64,000 bases of DNA, from assembly GCF_003265705.1 (NCBI RefSeq), contig NW_020312968.1:9609434-9673433 (forward strand), given 5' to 3'. The translations under genes were made by a program, and so were the position numbers. Source of the stretch: Callorhinus ursinus (Eukaryota > Chordata > Mammalia > Carnivora > Otariidae). Numbering within the stretch: position 1 is the first letter of the stretch; the number at the start of each line of letters is the position of its first letter. Under the pieces are notes generated by a model. That model was not told where the DNA came from. It saw nothing but the letters and a program-made list of their open reading frames with translations, and made no database searches. This document shows, in pieces, positions 1 to 10,760 of the stretch.

Positions 1-935
1 CCACATCTTCTTTACCCATTCATCTGTTGATGGATATGTTGGCTCTTTCCACAGTTTGGCTATTGTGGACATTGCTGCTATAAACATTGGGGTGCACGTA
101 CCCCTTCGGATCCCTACATTTGTATCTTTGAGGTAAATATCCAGTAGTGAAATTGCAAGGTCATAGGGTAGCTCTATTTTCAACTTTTTGAGGAACCTCC
201 ATACTGTTTTCCAGAGTGACTGCACCAGCTTGCATTCCCACCAACAGTGTAGGAGGGTTCCCCTTTCTCCACATCCTCGCCAACATCTGCCGTCCATTCT
301 GACTGGTGTGAGGTGATATCTCATTGAGGTTTTGATTTGGATTTCCCTAATGCCGAGTGATGTTGAGCACTTTTTCCTGTGTCTGTTGGTCATTTGGATG
401 TCTTCTTTGCAGAAATGTCTGTTCATGTCTTCTGCCCATTTCCTGATTGGATTATCTGTTCTTTGGGTGTTGAGTTTGATAAGTTCTTTATAGATTTTGG
501 ATATTAGCCCTTTATCTGCTGTCATTTGCAAATATCTTCTCCCATTCTGTTGGTTGCCTCTTTGTTTTGTTGACTGTTTCCTTTGCTGTGCAAAAGCTTT
601 TTGTCTTGATGAAGTCCCAATAGTTCATTTTTGCTCTTGCTTCACTAGCCTTTGGAGATGTATCTTGAAAGAAGTTGCTTTGGCCGATGTCTAGGATTTT
701 TGATGGATTCCTGTCTCACATTGAGGTCTTTAATCCATTCTGAGTTTATCTTTGTGCATGGTGTTAGAGAATGGTCGAGTTTCATTCTCCTGTATATAGC
801 TATCCAATTTTCCCAGCAACATTTATTGAAGAGACTGTCTTTTTTCCATTGCATATTTTTTTCCTGCTTTGTCGAACATTATTTGACCATAGAGTTGAAG
901 GTCTGCATCTGGGCTCTCTATTCTGTTCCATTGGT

Positions 936-3900
936 CTATATATCTGGTTTTTTTGCCAGTACCATGATGTCTTGGTGACCACAGGGCAACGTGATGCCCC
1001 CAGCTTTGTTTTTCTTTTTCAACATTTCCTTGGCAGTTCGGGGTGTTTTCTGATTCCATACAAATTTTAGGATTGTTTGTTCCAGCACTTTGAGAAATGT
1101 CATAGGAATTTTGATTGGGATGGCACTGAAGGTATAGATTGCTCTGGGTAGCACAGACATTTTAACAATGTTTATTCTGCCGATCCATGAGCATGGAATG
1201 TTTTTCCATCTTTTTGTGTCTTCTTCAGTTTCTTTCATGAGTGTTCCGTAGTTCCTAAAGTATAGATCCTTTATCTCTTTGGTTAGGTTTATTCCGAGGT
1301 CTCTTACGGTTTTTGGTGCTATTGTAAATGGAATCGATTCTCTAATTTCTCTTTCTGCAGTTGCATTGTCAGTGTATAAGAAAGCAACTGATTTCTGTGC
1401 ATTGATTTTGTATCCTGCCACATTACTGAATTGCCGTATGAGTTCTAGTAATTTGGGGGTGGAGTCTTTTGGGTTTTCCACATAAAGTATGTCATCTGCA
1501 AAGAGAGAGAGTTTGACTTCTTCTTTGCCAGTTTGAATATCTTTTATTTCTTTTTGTTGTCTGAATGCTGTTGCTAGGACTTCTAGTACTATGTTGAACA
1601 ATAGTGGCGAGAGTGGGCATCCTTGACGTGTTCCTGACCTTAATGGAAAGGCTCTCATCTTTTCCCCATTGAGGATGATATTCGCTGTGGGTTTTTCATA
1701 GATGGATTTTATGAAGTTGAGGAATGTTCCCTCTATCCCTATACTCTGATGAGTTTTAATCAGGAAAGGATGCTGTATTTTGTCAAATGCTTTTTCTGCA
1801 TCAACTGAGAGGACCATGTGGTTCTTCTCTCTCTTATTAATGTGTTCTATCACATTGATTGCAAATGTTGAACCACCCTTCCTTCCTGGGGATAAATCCC
1901 ACTTGGTCGTGGTGGATGATCCTTTTAACGTATCGTTGGATCTTATTAGCTAGGATTTTGTTGAGGATTTTGGAATCCATAATCATCAGGGATATCGGCC
2001 TGAAATTCTCCTTTTTGATGGGGTCTTTGCCTGGTTTGGGGATTAAGGTAATGCTGGCCTCATAGAATGAGTCTGGAAACTTTTCTTCTGTTTCTATTTT
2101 TTGAAGCACCTTCAGGAGATTGGTATTATTTCGTCTTTGAATGTTTGGTAAATTCCCCAGGGAATCCATCAGGCCCTGGACTCTTGTTTTTTGGGAGGTT
2201 TTTCATCACTCCTTCAATCTTGTTACTGGTTATTGGCCTATTCATTCAGGTTGTCAGTTTCTTCCTGTTTCGGTCTTGGTAGTTTATAGGTTTCCAGGAA
2301 TGCATCCATTTCTTCCACGTTGCTTAATTTATTGGCATATAGTTGTTGATAATAATTTCTAATAATTGTTTCTATGTCCTTGGTGTTAGTTGTGATCTCT
2401 CCCCCATTTCATTCATAATTTTATTAATTTGCATCCTTTCTCTTTTGGATAAGTCTGGCCAGTGGTTTATCGATCTTATTCTTTCAAAGAATCAGTTTCT
2501 AGTTTCGTTGATCTGGTCTACTATGTTTCTGGTTTCTAGTTCATTGAGCTCTGCTCTAATCTTAATTATTTTTCTTTTAATGTGTGGCCTAGGCATCATT
2601 TGTTGCTTTTTCTCTAGCTCTTTAAGGTGTAAAGTTAGTTGGTGAATGTGGGATTTTCCTGTTTTTTGAGTGGGGCTTGGATGGCTATGTATTTCCCCCT
2701 TAGGCCCGCCTTTGCGGTATCCCATAGGTTTTAGACCAATGTGTTTTCAATCTCATTGGTTTCCATGAATTGTTTAAGTTCTTCTTTGATTTCTGGTTGA
2801 CCCAAACATTCTTAAGCAGAGTGGTCTTTAGCTTCCAAGTGTTTGAATTTCTGCCACATTTTTTCTTGTGATTGAGTTCCAGTTTTATTATTTTTTTTTT
2901 TTGAAGTGAACATAACCTCATGATTTTATTGTCTTCCTAATATTAACAAAATATGAAGCTTAGAACTGGATCACCTGGCCCTTTCTCTTATCTCCTCCCA
3001 GTTCAAAATGCTTGCATCTCTTAATAGCCAGCATTCTCTTAGATCTGCAGTCGGGCTCAACACATTCAAGCCTCAGCACAATCTTCTTTGTAGTTTTAGC
3101 CTTTTTCCAGAAAATCGGCTTAGTCTGCCCACCATAGCCACTCTGCTTCCTGTCATAACGCCGCTTTCCCTGGGCATAAAGAGAATCTTTGCCCTTCTTG
3201 TACCTTGTCACTTTGTGGAGCTGGTGCTTGCCACACTTGCAGAAAGTCTGGCGGGTTTTAGGAATGTTCACCATGTTTGCAAGAGCACTATCGGGACGGA
3301 AAGTGAGTTCCAGTTTTAAAGCATTATTGTCTGAGAAGATGCAGGGAATAATCTCAATCTTTTAGTATCAAGAGACCTGATTTGTGACCCAGTATGTGGT
3401 CTATTCTGGAAAAAGTTCTGTGTGTGCTCAAAAGAATGAGTATTCTGTTGTTTTAGGGTGGAATGTTCTGTATATATCTATGAGGTCCATCTGGTCCAGT
3501 GTATCATTCAAAGCTCTTGTTTCTTTGTTGATATTCTGCTTAGATGATCTTTCTATTGCTGAGAGTGGAGTATTGAGGTCTCCTACAATTAACGTGTTAT
3601 TATCAATATGACTCTTTATTTTGGTTTACAGTTGGCTTATGTAGATGGCTGCTCCCATGTTGAGGGCATAGATATTTACAATTGTTAGATCTTCTTGTTG
3701 GATAGATCCTTTAAGAATGATATAGTGTCCTTCTGTGTCTCTGACTACAGTCTTCAGCTTAAATACTAATTTGTCTGGTATAAGAATTGCTACCCCAGCT
3801 TTCTTTTTATGTCCGTTGGTATGGAAGATGGATCTGCATCCCTTCAGTTTCAGTCTGGATGTATCTTTAGGTTCAAAATGAGTCTCTTGTAGACAGTATA

Positions 3901-4005
3901 TGGATGGGTCCTTTTTATCCAATCTGCAACCCTGTGCCATTTTATGGGAGCATTTAGGCCGTTCATCTTGAGAGTGCTTATTGAAAGATATGAATTGATT
4001 GTCAT
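936..4005 (-). pseudogene. L1-A ORF2 (endonuclease / reverse transcriptase), broken
   Basis: ORF2p carries an APE-type endonuclease followed by reverse transcriptase and drives target-primed reverse transcription. The reading starts at the ATG at 4003-4005 (MTINSYLSI). Soon after it changes frame to an endonuclease segment at 3626-3940 with the conserved YCLQETHF and GVAILIPDK blocks. It is then split by the RPL36A retrocopy. Fragments 1837-2169 and 936-1853 carry the reverse transcriptase ([14 protein letters not shown] block, [17 protein letters not shown]). Sequence left of 936 continues as C-terminal ORF2 in shifted frames to base 1. At least three frame breaks are present. Confidence 0.88.
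2888..3303 (-). pseudogene. RPL36A: Processed RPL36A (eL42) retrocopy inserted in L1-A
   Basis: A full-length, intronless copy of a ribosomal protein mRNA. It has a short 5' UTR, an open frame of 104 codons at 2960-3274, a 3' UTR with AATAAA (plus strand TTTATT near 2925) and a poly(A) tail (T run near 2890-2902). A 15-bp perfect target-site duplication, TGAGTTCCAGTTTTA, flanks it at 2873-2887 and 3304-3318, which marks L1-mediated insertion. The protein is eL42 almost end to end. It differs from the 106-residue family by loss of one lysine in the FCKKCGKH zinc-ribbon region (here FCKCGKH), loss of one lysine near GGDKKRKG (here GGDKRKG), and several substitutions. K rather than R in the [10 protein letters not shown] block points to RPL36A, not RPL36AL, as parent. 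Its position inside an L1 in an intron, antisense to APBA1, argues against expression. Confidence 0.93.
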
Positions 4006-4061
4006 GATGTTGCCTGTGAAGTCTTTGTTTCTTATCCCTCTTGGGGTCTTTCTCCTTTTAT

Positions 4062-4945
4062 AGAACCCCCCTTAATATTTCTTGCAGGACCAGCTTAATG
4101 GTCATATACTCTTTCAGCATCTGCTGTTCTTGGACGCTCTGCATCTCTCCATCCATTCTCAATGACAGCCTTGCCAGATAAAGTATTCTTGGCTGCATGT
4201 TCTTCTCGTTTAGTACCCTGAATATGTCTTGCCAGCCTTTCTGGCTTGCCAGGTGTCTGTGGACAGGTCTGATGTTATTCTGATGTTCTTCCCTCTGTAT
4301 GTAAGGAATCTCTTCCCCCTAATTGCCCTTAAGATGGTTTCCTTGGTTTTAAGATTTGTGAGATTTACAATTACATGCTGGGGCGTTGGCCTGATTTCCT
4401 TGATCTTGGGAGGGTTCCTCTCTGCCTCTAAGACACAAATATTTGTTTCATTCCCCAGATTAGGGAAGTTCTCAGCTATGATTTGCTCAGATATATCTTC
4501 TAGTCCTCTCTGTCTCTCCACCCCCTCAGGAATCCCAGTAATTCTGACATTGGACCGTTTCATGGTGTCACTTATTTCTCTGATTCTGTTTTCGTGGATT
4601 TTGAGCTGTTTCTCCCTGGCCTCCTCTTTACCCTTCTTTTCTATCAATTGGTCTTCTAGATCACTAATTCGTTCTTCTGCCTCATTTACCCTGGCTGTTA
4701 GAGTGTCTAGATTAGATTGGATCTCATTGATAGCATTTTTAAGTTCTGCCAGTTCAGCTTTCATTTCTGCCCTTAGAGACTCTATGTTGCCATTAATCGA
4801 TTTCTCCATTTTAGCTATTGTCTTCACAAGTGCTACCCTGAATTCCATTTCTGACATCTTGGTTATATCTGTATCCATTTGTAAATCTGTGGCAGAAGTC
4901 ACAGTCTCGGTCTTTCCTGTTTTGGGGGTTCCTCCTCCTAGTCAT
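4062..4945 (-). pseudogene. L1-A ORF1 (RNA-binding chaperone), frameshifted
   Basis: ORF1p is the trimeric coiled-coil RNA-binding protein that coats L1 RNA. The best open stretch is 4210-4902 (230 residues): acidic coiled-coil heptads (EIQSNLDTLTARVNEAEE and following) and then the conserved RRM/C-terminal region up to TWQARKAG. Family members are roughly 330-370 residues. Two single-base shifts are visible. One lies near the original start: the ATG at 4943-4945 begins MTRRRNPQNRK and then leaves the frame of the main body. The other lies after TWQARK, where one base is missing and the frame ends early. The remainder of the C-terminal domain can be followed in another frame down to about 4062. 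The protein cannot be made intact. Confidence 0.85.
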
Positions 4946-5773
4946 TCTGTTGAGGGGTGGTTGAGGGAATGTATAGAGTCCAAATTATTGACCACAACCC
5001 AAGCAAGATGCACCTGTTTTATAGGGACCTTAGGGCTGTCGGCCTCTTGTTCTCCCAGCCTGTCTTCTGGGGGAGGGGTCTGCCACGCTGTTACTCAGGC
5101 AACCCTGTTTGGGCAGAGTTGTCCTGCCCCCTGTGGGGGGGATGGGCTCAGTGAAAACCGGTTTGGGGGGGCTTTTGTTCTCTGGCGACTTTCCGCATCT
5201 CTGCCGAGAGTCAGAACAGAAGAGATAATTTCCAATCCTCTGCCTCAGAACAGAGAGATCACAGTCTGTTCTTCAGTGAGCTCTCCAGGCCACAGCGTCC
5301 TGGGTTGTGTGCCCCTCACCTGGGCTCCCAGTCCTCGCCTCCCAGTCAGGGCACGTCTCTGCCCTTTGTGCTTCTAAAACCGCCAGCCGCCCCCAGTTTG
5401 CATGCGTGGCCCTGCTGCTCCAGGTTTCCATCCGGGGGGCTGCCCTAAAGTCCATTCCCCGCCGCCACCAGTCTGCCAGTCTGTGCCTGGTCCCCAGCTC
5501 GGGAGGCTATCACTCACTGGCGGTGCAGGATCCACACGGCTCCCTCCCCCTTCCGTTTATCCTCCAATATCTGCCAGCGGAATCACAGCTCCCCGCTTTA
5601 TACCTTTAAACCAACTGCCTGTGATATTCTGTTTGTAGAGATCCAGATATATCTTCTTACATCTCAGGCTGATTTCATGGGTGTTCAGAGTGGTCTGGTA
5701 GATATCCAGCTCAATTCTGGGGACCGGTTGGAATAGGGTCCCCTACTTATCTGACATCTTTTCCTCTTCCCCC

Positions 5774-8330
5774 GAGTATTCTATAGTTTTCTGACTGCAG
5801 ATTCTCTGCCTCTTTGGTTAGATTTATTCTTAGGTATCTTATGGTTTTGGGTGGAATTGTAAATGGGATCGACTCCTTCATTTCTCTTTCTTCTGTCTTG
5901 TTGTTGGTGTATAGGAATGCCACTGATTTCTGTGCATTGATTTTATATCCTGCCACTTTACTGAATTCCTGTATGAGTTCTAGCAGTTTTGGGGTGGAGT
6001 CTTTTGGGTTTTCCACATAAAGTATCATATCATCTGCAAAGAGTGAGAGTATGACTTCTTCTTTGCCGATTTGGATGCCTTTTATTTCTTTCTGTTGTCT
6101 GATTGCTGAGGCTAGGACTTCTAGGACTGTGTTGAATAGCAGTGGTGATAGTGGACATCACTGTCATGTTCCTGACCTTAGGGGAAAAGCTCTCAGCCTT
6201 TCCCCATTGAGAATGATATTCGCTGTAGGTTTTTCATAGATGGCTTTTATGATATTGAGGTTTGTACTCTCTATCGCTACACTCTGAAGAGTTTTAATCA
6301 AGAAAGGATGTTGTACTTTGTCAAATGTTTTTTCTGGATCTATTGAGAGGATCCCATGGTTCTTGTTCTTTCCTTTATTAACATATTATATCACATTGAT
6401 TTGTGGATGTTGAACCAACCTTGCAGCCCAGGAATAAATCCCACTTGGTCATGGTGAATAATCCTTTTAATGTACCGTTGGATCCTATTGGCTAGTATTT
6501 TGGTGAGAATTTTTGCATCCATGTTCATCAAGGATACTGGCCTGTAGTTCTCCTTTTTGATGGGGTCTTTGTCTGGTTTTGGGATCAAGGTAATGTCAGC
6601 CTCATAAATGAGTTTGGAAGTTTTCTTTACATTTCTACTTTTTGGAACAATTTCAGAAGAATAAGTATTAATTCTTTGTTAAATGTTTGGTAGAGGGGCA
6701 CCTGGGTGGCTCAGTCGTTAGGCATCTGCTTTCGGCTCAGGTCATGATCCCAGGTTCCTGGGATCGAGCCCCGCATCAGGCTCCCTGCTTGGCAGGAAGC
6801 CTGCTTCTCCCTCTCCCACTCACCCTGCTTGTGCTCCTGCTCTCGCTATCTCTCTCTGTGTCAAATAAATAAATTCAAAAGTCTTTTTTAAAAAATCTTA
6901 AAAAAAAAATGTTTGGTAAAACTCCCCTGGGAAGCCATCTGGCCCTGGGCTCTTGTTTGTTGGGAGATTTTTGATTACTGCTTCAATTTCCTTAGTGGTT
7001 ATCGGTCTGTTGAGGTTTTCTGTTTCTTCCTGGTTCATTTTGGTAATTTATACATCTCTGGAATGCATCCATTTCTTCCAGATTGTCTAATTTGCTGGCG
7101 TACAGTTGCTCATAATATGTTCTTATAATTGTTTGTATTTCTTTGGTGTTGGTTGTGATCTCTCCTCTTTCATTCATGATTTTATTTATTTGGGTCGTTT
7201 CTCTTTTCTTTTTGATAAGTCTGGCCAGGGGTTTATCAATCTTGTTAATTCTTTCAAAGAACCAGCTACTAGTTTTGTTGATCTGTTCTACTGTTCTTTT
7301 GGTTTCTACTTCATTGATTTCTGTTCTGATCTTTATTATTTCTCTTCTCCTGCTGGGCGTGGGCTTTATTTGCTATTCTTTGTCCAGCTCCTTTAGGTGT
7401 AGGGTTAGGTTGTGTATTTGGGACCTTTCTTATTTCTTGAGAAAGGCTTGTATTGCTATATACTTTCCTCTCAGGACTGCCTTTGCTGCATCCCAAAGGT
7501 TTTGAACAGTTGTGTTTTCATTTTCATTGGTTTCCATGAATTTTTTTAATTCTTTCATTTCATGGTTGACCCATTCATTCTTTAGTAGGATGCTCTTTAG
7601 CCTCCATGTATTTGAGTTCTTTCCGACCTTCCTCTTGTGATTGAGTTTGTTTCAGAGCATTGTGGACCAAAAATATGCAGCGAATGATCCCAATCTTTTG
7701 GTACTGGTTGAGACCTGATTTGTGACCTAGGATGTGATCTATTCTGGAGAATGTTCTATCGGCACTAGAGAGGAATGTGTATTCTGTGGCTTTGGGATGG
7801 AACGTTCTGAATATATCTGTGAAGTCCATCTGGTCCAGTGTGTCATTTAAAGCCTTTATTTACTTGTTGATCTTTTGCTTGCTTAGATGATCTGTCCATT
7901 TCAGTGAGGGGGTTTTAAAGTCCCCTACTATTATTGTATTGTTGTCAATGTGTTTCTTTTGTTATTAATTGGCTTATATAATTGGCTGCTCCCATGTTAG
8001 GGGCATAGATAGTTATAATTGTTAGATCTTCTTGTTGGATAGACCCTTTAAGTAGGATATAGTGTCCTTCCTCATCTCTTACTATAGTCTTTGGTTTAAA
8101 ATCTAATTTGTCTGATATAAGGATTGCCACCCCAGCTTTCTTTTGGTGTCCATTAGCATGGTGAATGGTTTTCCACCCCCTCACTTTCAATCTGGAGGTG
8201 TCTTTGGGTCTAAAATGAGTCTCTTGCAGGCAGCATATCAAAGGGTCTTATTTTTTTATCCAATCTGATACCCTGTGTCCTTGATTGGGGCATTTAGCCC
8301 ATTTACATTCAGGGTAACTATTGAAAGAGA
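5774..8330 (-). pseudogene. L1-B ORF2 remnant
   Basis: The endonuclease portion is visible at 7945-8241 (CCLQETHFRPKD, GVAILISDK) and 7575-7829 ([19 protein letters not shown]). The reverse-transcriptase portion is at 6391-6588 ([20 protein letters not shown]) and 5774-6028 plus upstream codons ([14 protein letters not shown]). Frame breaks separate the pieces, a SINE splits the region at 6693-6906, and L1-A truncates it at 5774. Confidence 0.8.
6693..6906 (+). mobile_element. Carnivore tRNA-Lys SINE (SINEC) in L1-B
   Basis: Starts with the tRNA-like GGGGCACCTGGGTGGCTCAGT (A box), followed by a B-box-like GGATCGAGCC, a CT-rich stretch and an AAATAAATAAA tail. The target-site duplication AAATGTTTGGTA lies at 6681-6692 and 6907-6918. 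It is younger than L1-B, which it interrupts. Confidence 0.93.
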
Positions 8331-8469
8331 TGAATTTGGTGCCATTGTATTGCCTGTAAGGTGACTATTACTGTATATTGTCTCTATTCCTTTCTGGTCT
8401 GTGTTACTTTTAGGTTCTGTCTTTGCTTAGAGGACCCCTTTCAATCTTTCTTGTAGGGCTGCTTTGGTG

Positions 8470-9336
8470 TTTGCAAATTCTTTTAGGTTTTTTTTGTCCT
8501 GGAAGCCCTTTATCTCTCCTGCTAGTTTCAGTGACAGCTTAGCTGGATATAGTATTCTTGGCTACATATTTTTCTCATTTAGGGCTCTGAATATATCATG
8601 CCAGTCCTTTCTGGCCTGCCAGGTGCCTGTGGATAGGTGTGCTGCCAATCTAATGTTTCTACCATTGTAGGTTACAGACCTCTTGTCCCGAGCTGCTTTC
8701 AGGATTTTCTCTTTGTCTCTGAGACTCGTATGTTTTACTATTAGATGTCGGGATGTTGACCTATTTTTATTGATTTTGAGGGGGGGTTCTCTCTGCCTCC
8801 TGGATTTTGATGCCTGTTTCCTTCCCCAAATTTGGCAAGCGCTCTGCTATAATTTGCTCCAGTATACCTTCTCCCCCCTCCCCCTTTCTTTTTCTTCTGG
8901 GATCCCAATTATTCTAATATTGTTTTGTCTTGTGGTATCACTTATCCCTCAAATTCTGCCCTCGTGATCCAGTAGTTGTTTATCTCTCTTTTTTCTCAGC
9001 TTCTTTAGTCTCCGTCATTTGGTCTTCTATATCACAAATTCTGTCTTCTGCCTCATTTATCCTAGCAGTTAGAGCCCCCATTTTTTATTGCCCCTCATTA
9101 ATAGCCTTTTTGATGTTGACTTGGTTAGATTTAAGTTCTTTTATTTCTCCAGAAAGGGATTCTCTAGTATCTTCCATGCTTTTTTCAAGCCCAGCTAGTA
9201 TCTTTATAGTCATCATTCTAAACGCTAGTTCTGACATCTTACGAATGTCCGTATTGATTAGGTCCCTGGCAGTCAGTACTGCCTCTTGGTTTTGTTTCTT
9301 TTTTTTTTTTTTAGGTGAGTTTTTCTGTCTTGCCAT
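8470..9336 (-). pseudogene. L1-B ORF1 remnant
   Basis: The start MARQKNSPKKKKKK at 9336 opens an 83-codon stretch (9085-9336) with the ORF1 heptad region (MSELAFRMMTIKILAGLEKSM). It is then broken by a stop and shifts. The rest of the coiled coil, RRM and C-terminal domain can be followed in several frames to about 8470. The basic lysine-run N-terminus differs from that of L1-A. Confidence 0.75.
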
Positions 9337-9339
9337 TTT

Positions 9340-10200
9340 GTCCAGAGAGTAGGTGAATGAGAGAACAAAATGTTAAAAGGATAACAACAATTCCAGAAAA
9401 ATGTACACTAAACATATCAGAAGAGACCTGAAACCAGGGGCAAAAGAGGGAAAGAAAAAAAAAAAAGAATATGTTCAGGCTGGTGAATAGATGAGAGCCA
9501 CACACTAGATTTTGGGCGTATTTTGGTCTCTTAGAAGAAGCTGCCTCCAAAAATTTTAAAGAAAGAAAAACTTATGTATGTACAAAAATAAGGGTAAATA
9601 TGATCAAGGGTTGGAATATGAGTATAAAGATGAAAATTATAAAAGATTTTATAAAAGAAATTGATGAGAAGTTGGTTGAAAAAACAAAAAAGATAATTTC
9701 AAAAAAAGGAGCGGGGATAGAGAATGTGATCAGGCAGGAGACTAGAACAAAGCCATACACTAGAGATTTAGGGTATATTTTGTTCTGTTAGAAGAAACTG
9801 TATCCCAAAATTTTAAAGAGAGAAAAACATATACACACAGACACACAAAATAAGGTTAACTACAATGAAGGGATAGAATATGACTCTAAAAATGAAAATT
9901 AAGAAAGATTTTTTTAAAGATATTTTTTATGTATTTATTAACAGAGAGGCAGAGAGCACAGGTAGGCAGAGGGGCAGGCAGAGGGAAAGGGAGAAGCCGA
10001 CCTTCTGCTGAGCAGGGAGCCCGATGCGGGGCTCAATCCCAGGATCCTGGGATCATGACCTGAGCCGAAGGCAGTCCCTTAACTGGCTGAGCCACCCAGG
10101 TGCCCCAAGAAAGTTTTTTTTAAAAGGAATTGATAAGATGTTTGAAAAAGGGGAAAAGGAAAAGAAAATAAAAATTTAAAAAATTAACTTTGAAAGACTA
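9340..10200 (-). repeat. Internally duplicated A-rich leader of L1-B
   Basis: Two diverged copies of a unit of roughly 250 bp follow each other: one from about 9476 to 9690 and one from about 9727 to 10170 (the second split by a SINE). Shared landmarks are CACACTAGA (9508 and 9756 regions), TTAGAAGAA (9532, 9788) and AATTTTAAAG (9550, 9812), then ATGAAAATTA and AATTGATGAGA/AATTGATAAGA. It lies between the GC-rich 5' UTR and ORF1, where tandem leader units are known in other L1 families. Confidence 0.7.
9915..10106 (-). mobile_element. Carnivore tRNA-Lys SINE, minus strand, in L1-B leader
   Basis: Reverse-complement SINEC ending in GAGCCACCCAGGTGCCCC at its 5' (right) end, with a T-rich tail on the left. 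It is flanked by AAGAAAGATTTTTT-like direct repeats at 9901-9914 and 10107-10120. The duplicated sequence lies inside the L1 leader. Confidence 0.9.
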
Positions 10201-10760
10201 AGGAATCATGGTAAAAAAGCCATGAATTCTATGTGCAGTATTCCCCTAGCGCTGGAGTTCTCCGTTCTCCTTGGTGGATAAACTTGGTCTTGGCTTGCTG
10301 GCTGTTTGTGCTGATCTGGGGGAGGTGCCTGTTGCCGTGGTTCCCAAATGTCTTTGCTGGAGGTGGAATTGCCCCACCCTTGTGTGTCCGGGCTAAGTAA
10401 TCTCCGGCTTGCTCTCGGGAGCTTTTCCCTGCAAGCTCTTGGTACAGCTTTGGAGGACCAGGGTGAAAATGGTGGCCTCCCAATCTCCTCCCGGAGGAGC
10501 TGAGAACTCGGGGCCCCGCTCCTCAGTGCGCCCCCAGAGAAAAGCAGTCAGTCACTCCCGTCTCCCCGGTCTCCGGCCGCACTCCGTGCTCACCAGGCCT
10601 GTGAGCGAGCGTTTCTATCCCTGGCACCCGACCCCGTGTGGAGTCTCCAAACCCAGCAGATCCCTGCGGTGCGCTCCCGCGCCGCTCCTCCCGGGGGAGG
10701 AAGGGGAGTCTCCCCGGCTCTGCCGCTTGTTGGGACCCTGCTGGAGAAGCAGTGGCACGA
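10200..10760 (-). promoter_or_regulatory. GC-rich 5' UTR / former promoter of L1-B
   Basis: GC- and CpG-rich stretch immediately upstream of the A-rich leader, matching the layout of carnivore L1 5' UTRs, which act as internal promoters. The element is ancient and broken, so present activity is doubtful. Confidence 0.6.

Larger units (their letters stand above)
1..5773 (-). mobile_element. L1-A: LINE-1, 5'-complete, 3' end outside window
   Basis: Autonomous non-LTR retrotransposon read on the minus strand. From right to left it holds a GC-rich 5' UTR (about 4946-5773), ORF1 (about 4062-4945) and ORF2 (start codon near 4005, continuing past base 1). The 5' edge is set where the sequence changes abruptly from ORF2 of another L1 at 5774/5773. 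ORF2 shows the reverse-transcriptase FADD box at 1491-1502 and an endonuclease-like stretch at 3626-3940. Both ORFs have frameshifts, so this copy is inactive. A retrocopy of a ribosomal protein gene interrupts ORF2 at 2888-3303. The whole element lies antisense in an APBA1 intron. No target-site duplication can be checked because one end is outside the window. Confidence 0.9.
5774..10760 (-). mobile_element. L1-B: older LINE-1 interrupted by L1-A
   Basis: Minus-strand LINE-1 whose ORF2 is cut at 5774 by the 5' end of L1-A; the rest should lie left of the window. Going right: reverse-transcriptase part of ORF2 with the FADD box at 6029-6040, endonuclease part near 7575-8241, ORF1 at about 8470-9336, an A-rich internally duplicated leader at about 9340-10200, and a GC-rich promoter-like 5' UTR from about 10200 to about 10760. 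The 5' edge is placed by loss of L1 5'-UTR character near 10760 and is uncertain by some tens of bases. Two SINEs have inserted (6693-6906 and 9915-10106). ORFs are heavily shifted and stopped, so the copy is dead. It belongs to a different subfamily from L1-A, judging by ORF1 N-terminus and leader. Confidence 0.88.

Noticed and set aside
6693..6770. tRNA-Lys-like A and B boxes, here and in every SINEC copy
   Set aside because: They are the tRNA-derived heads of SINEs, followed by CT-rich regions, A-rich tails and target duplications; no cloverleaf with a proper acceptor stem.
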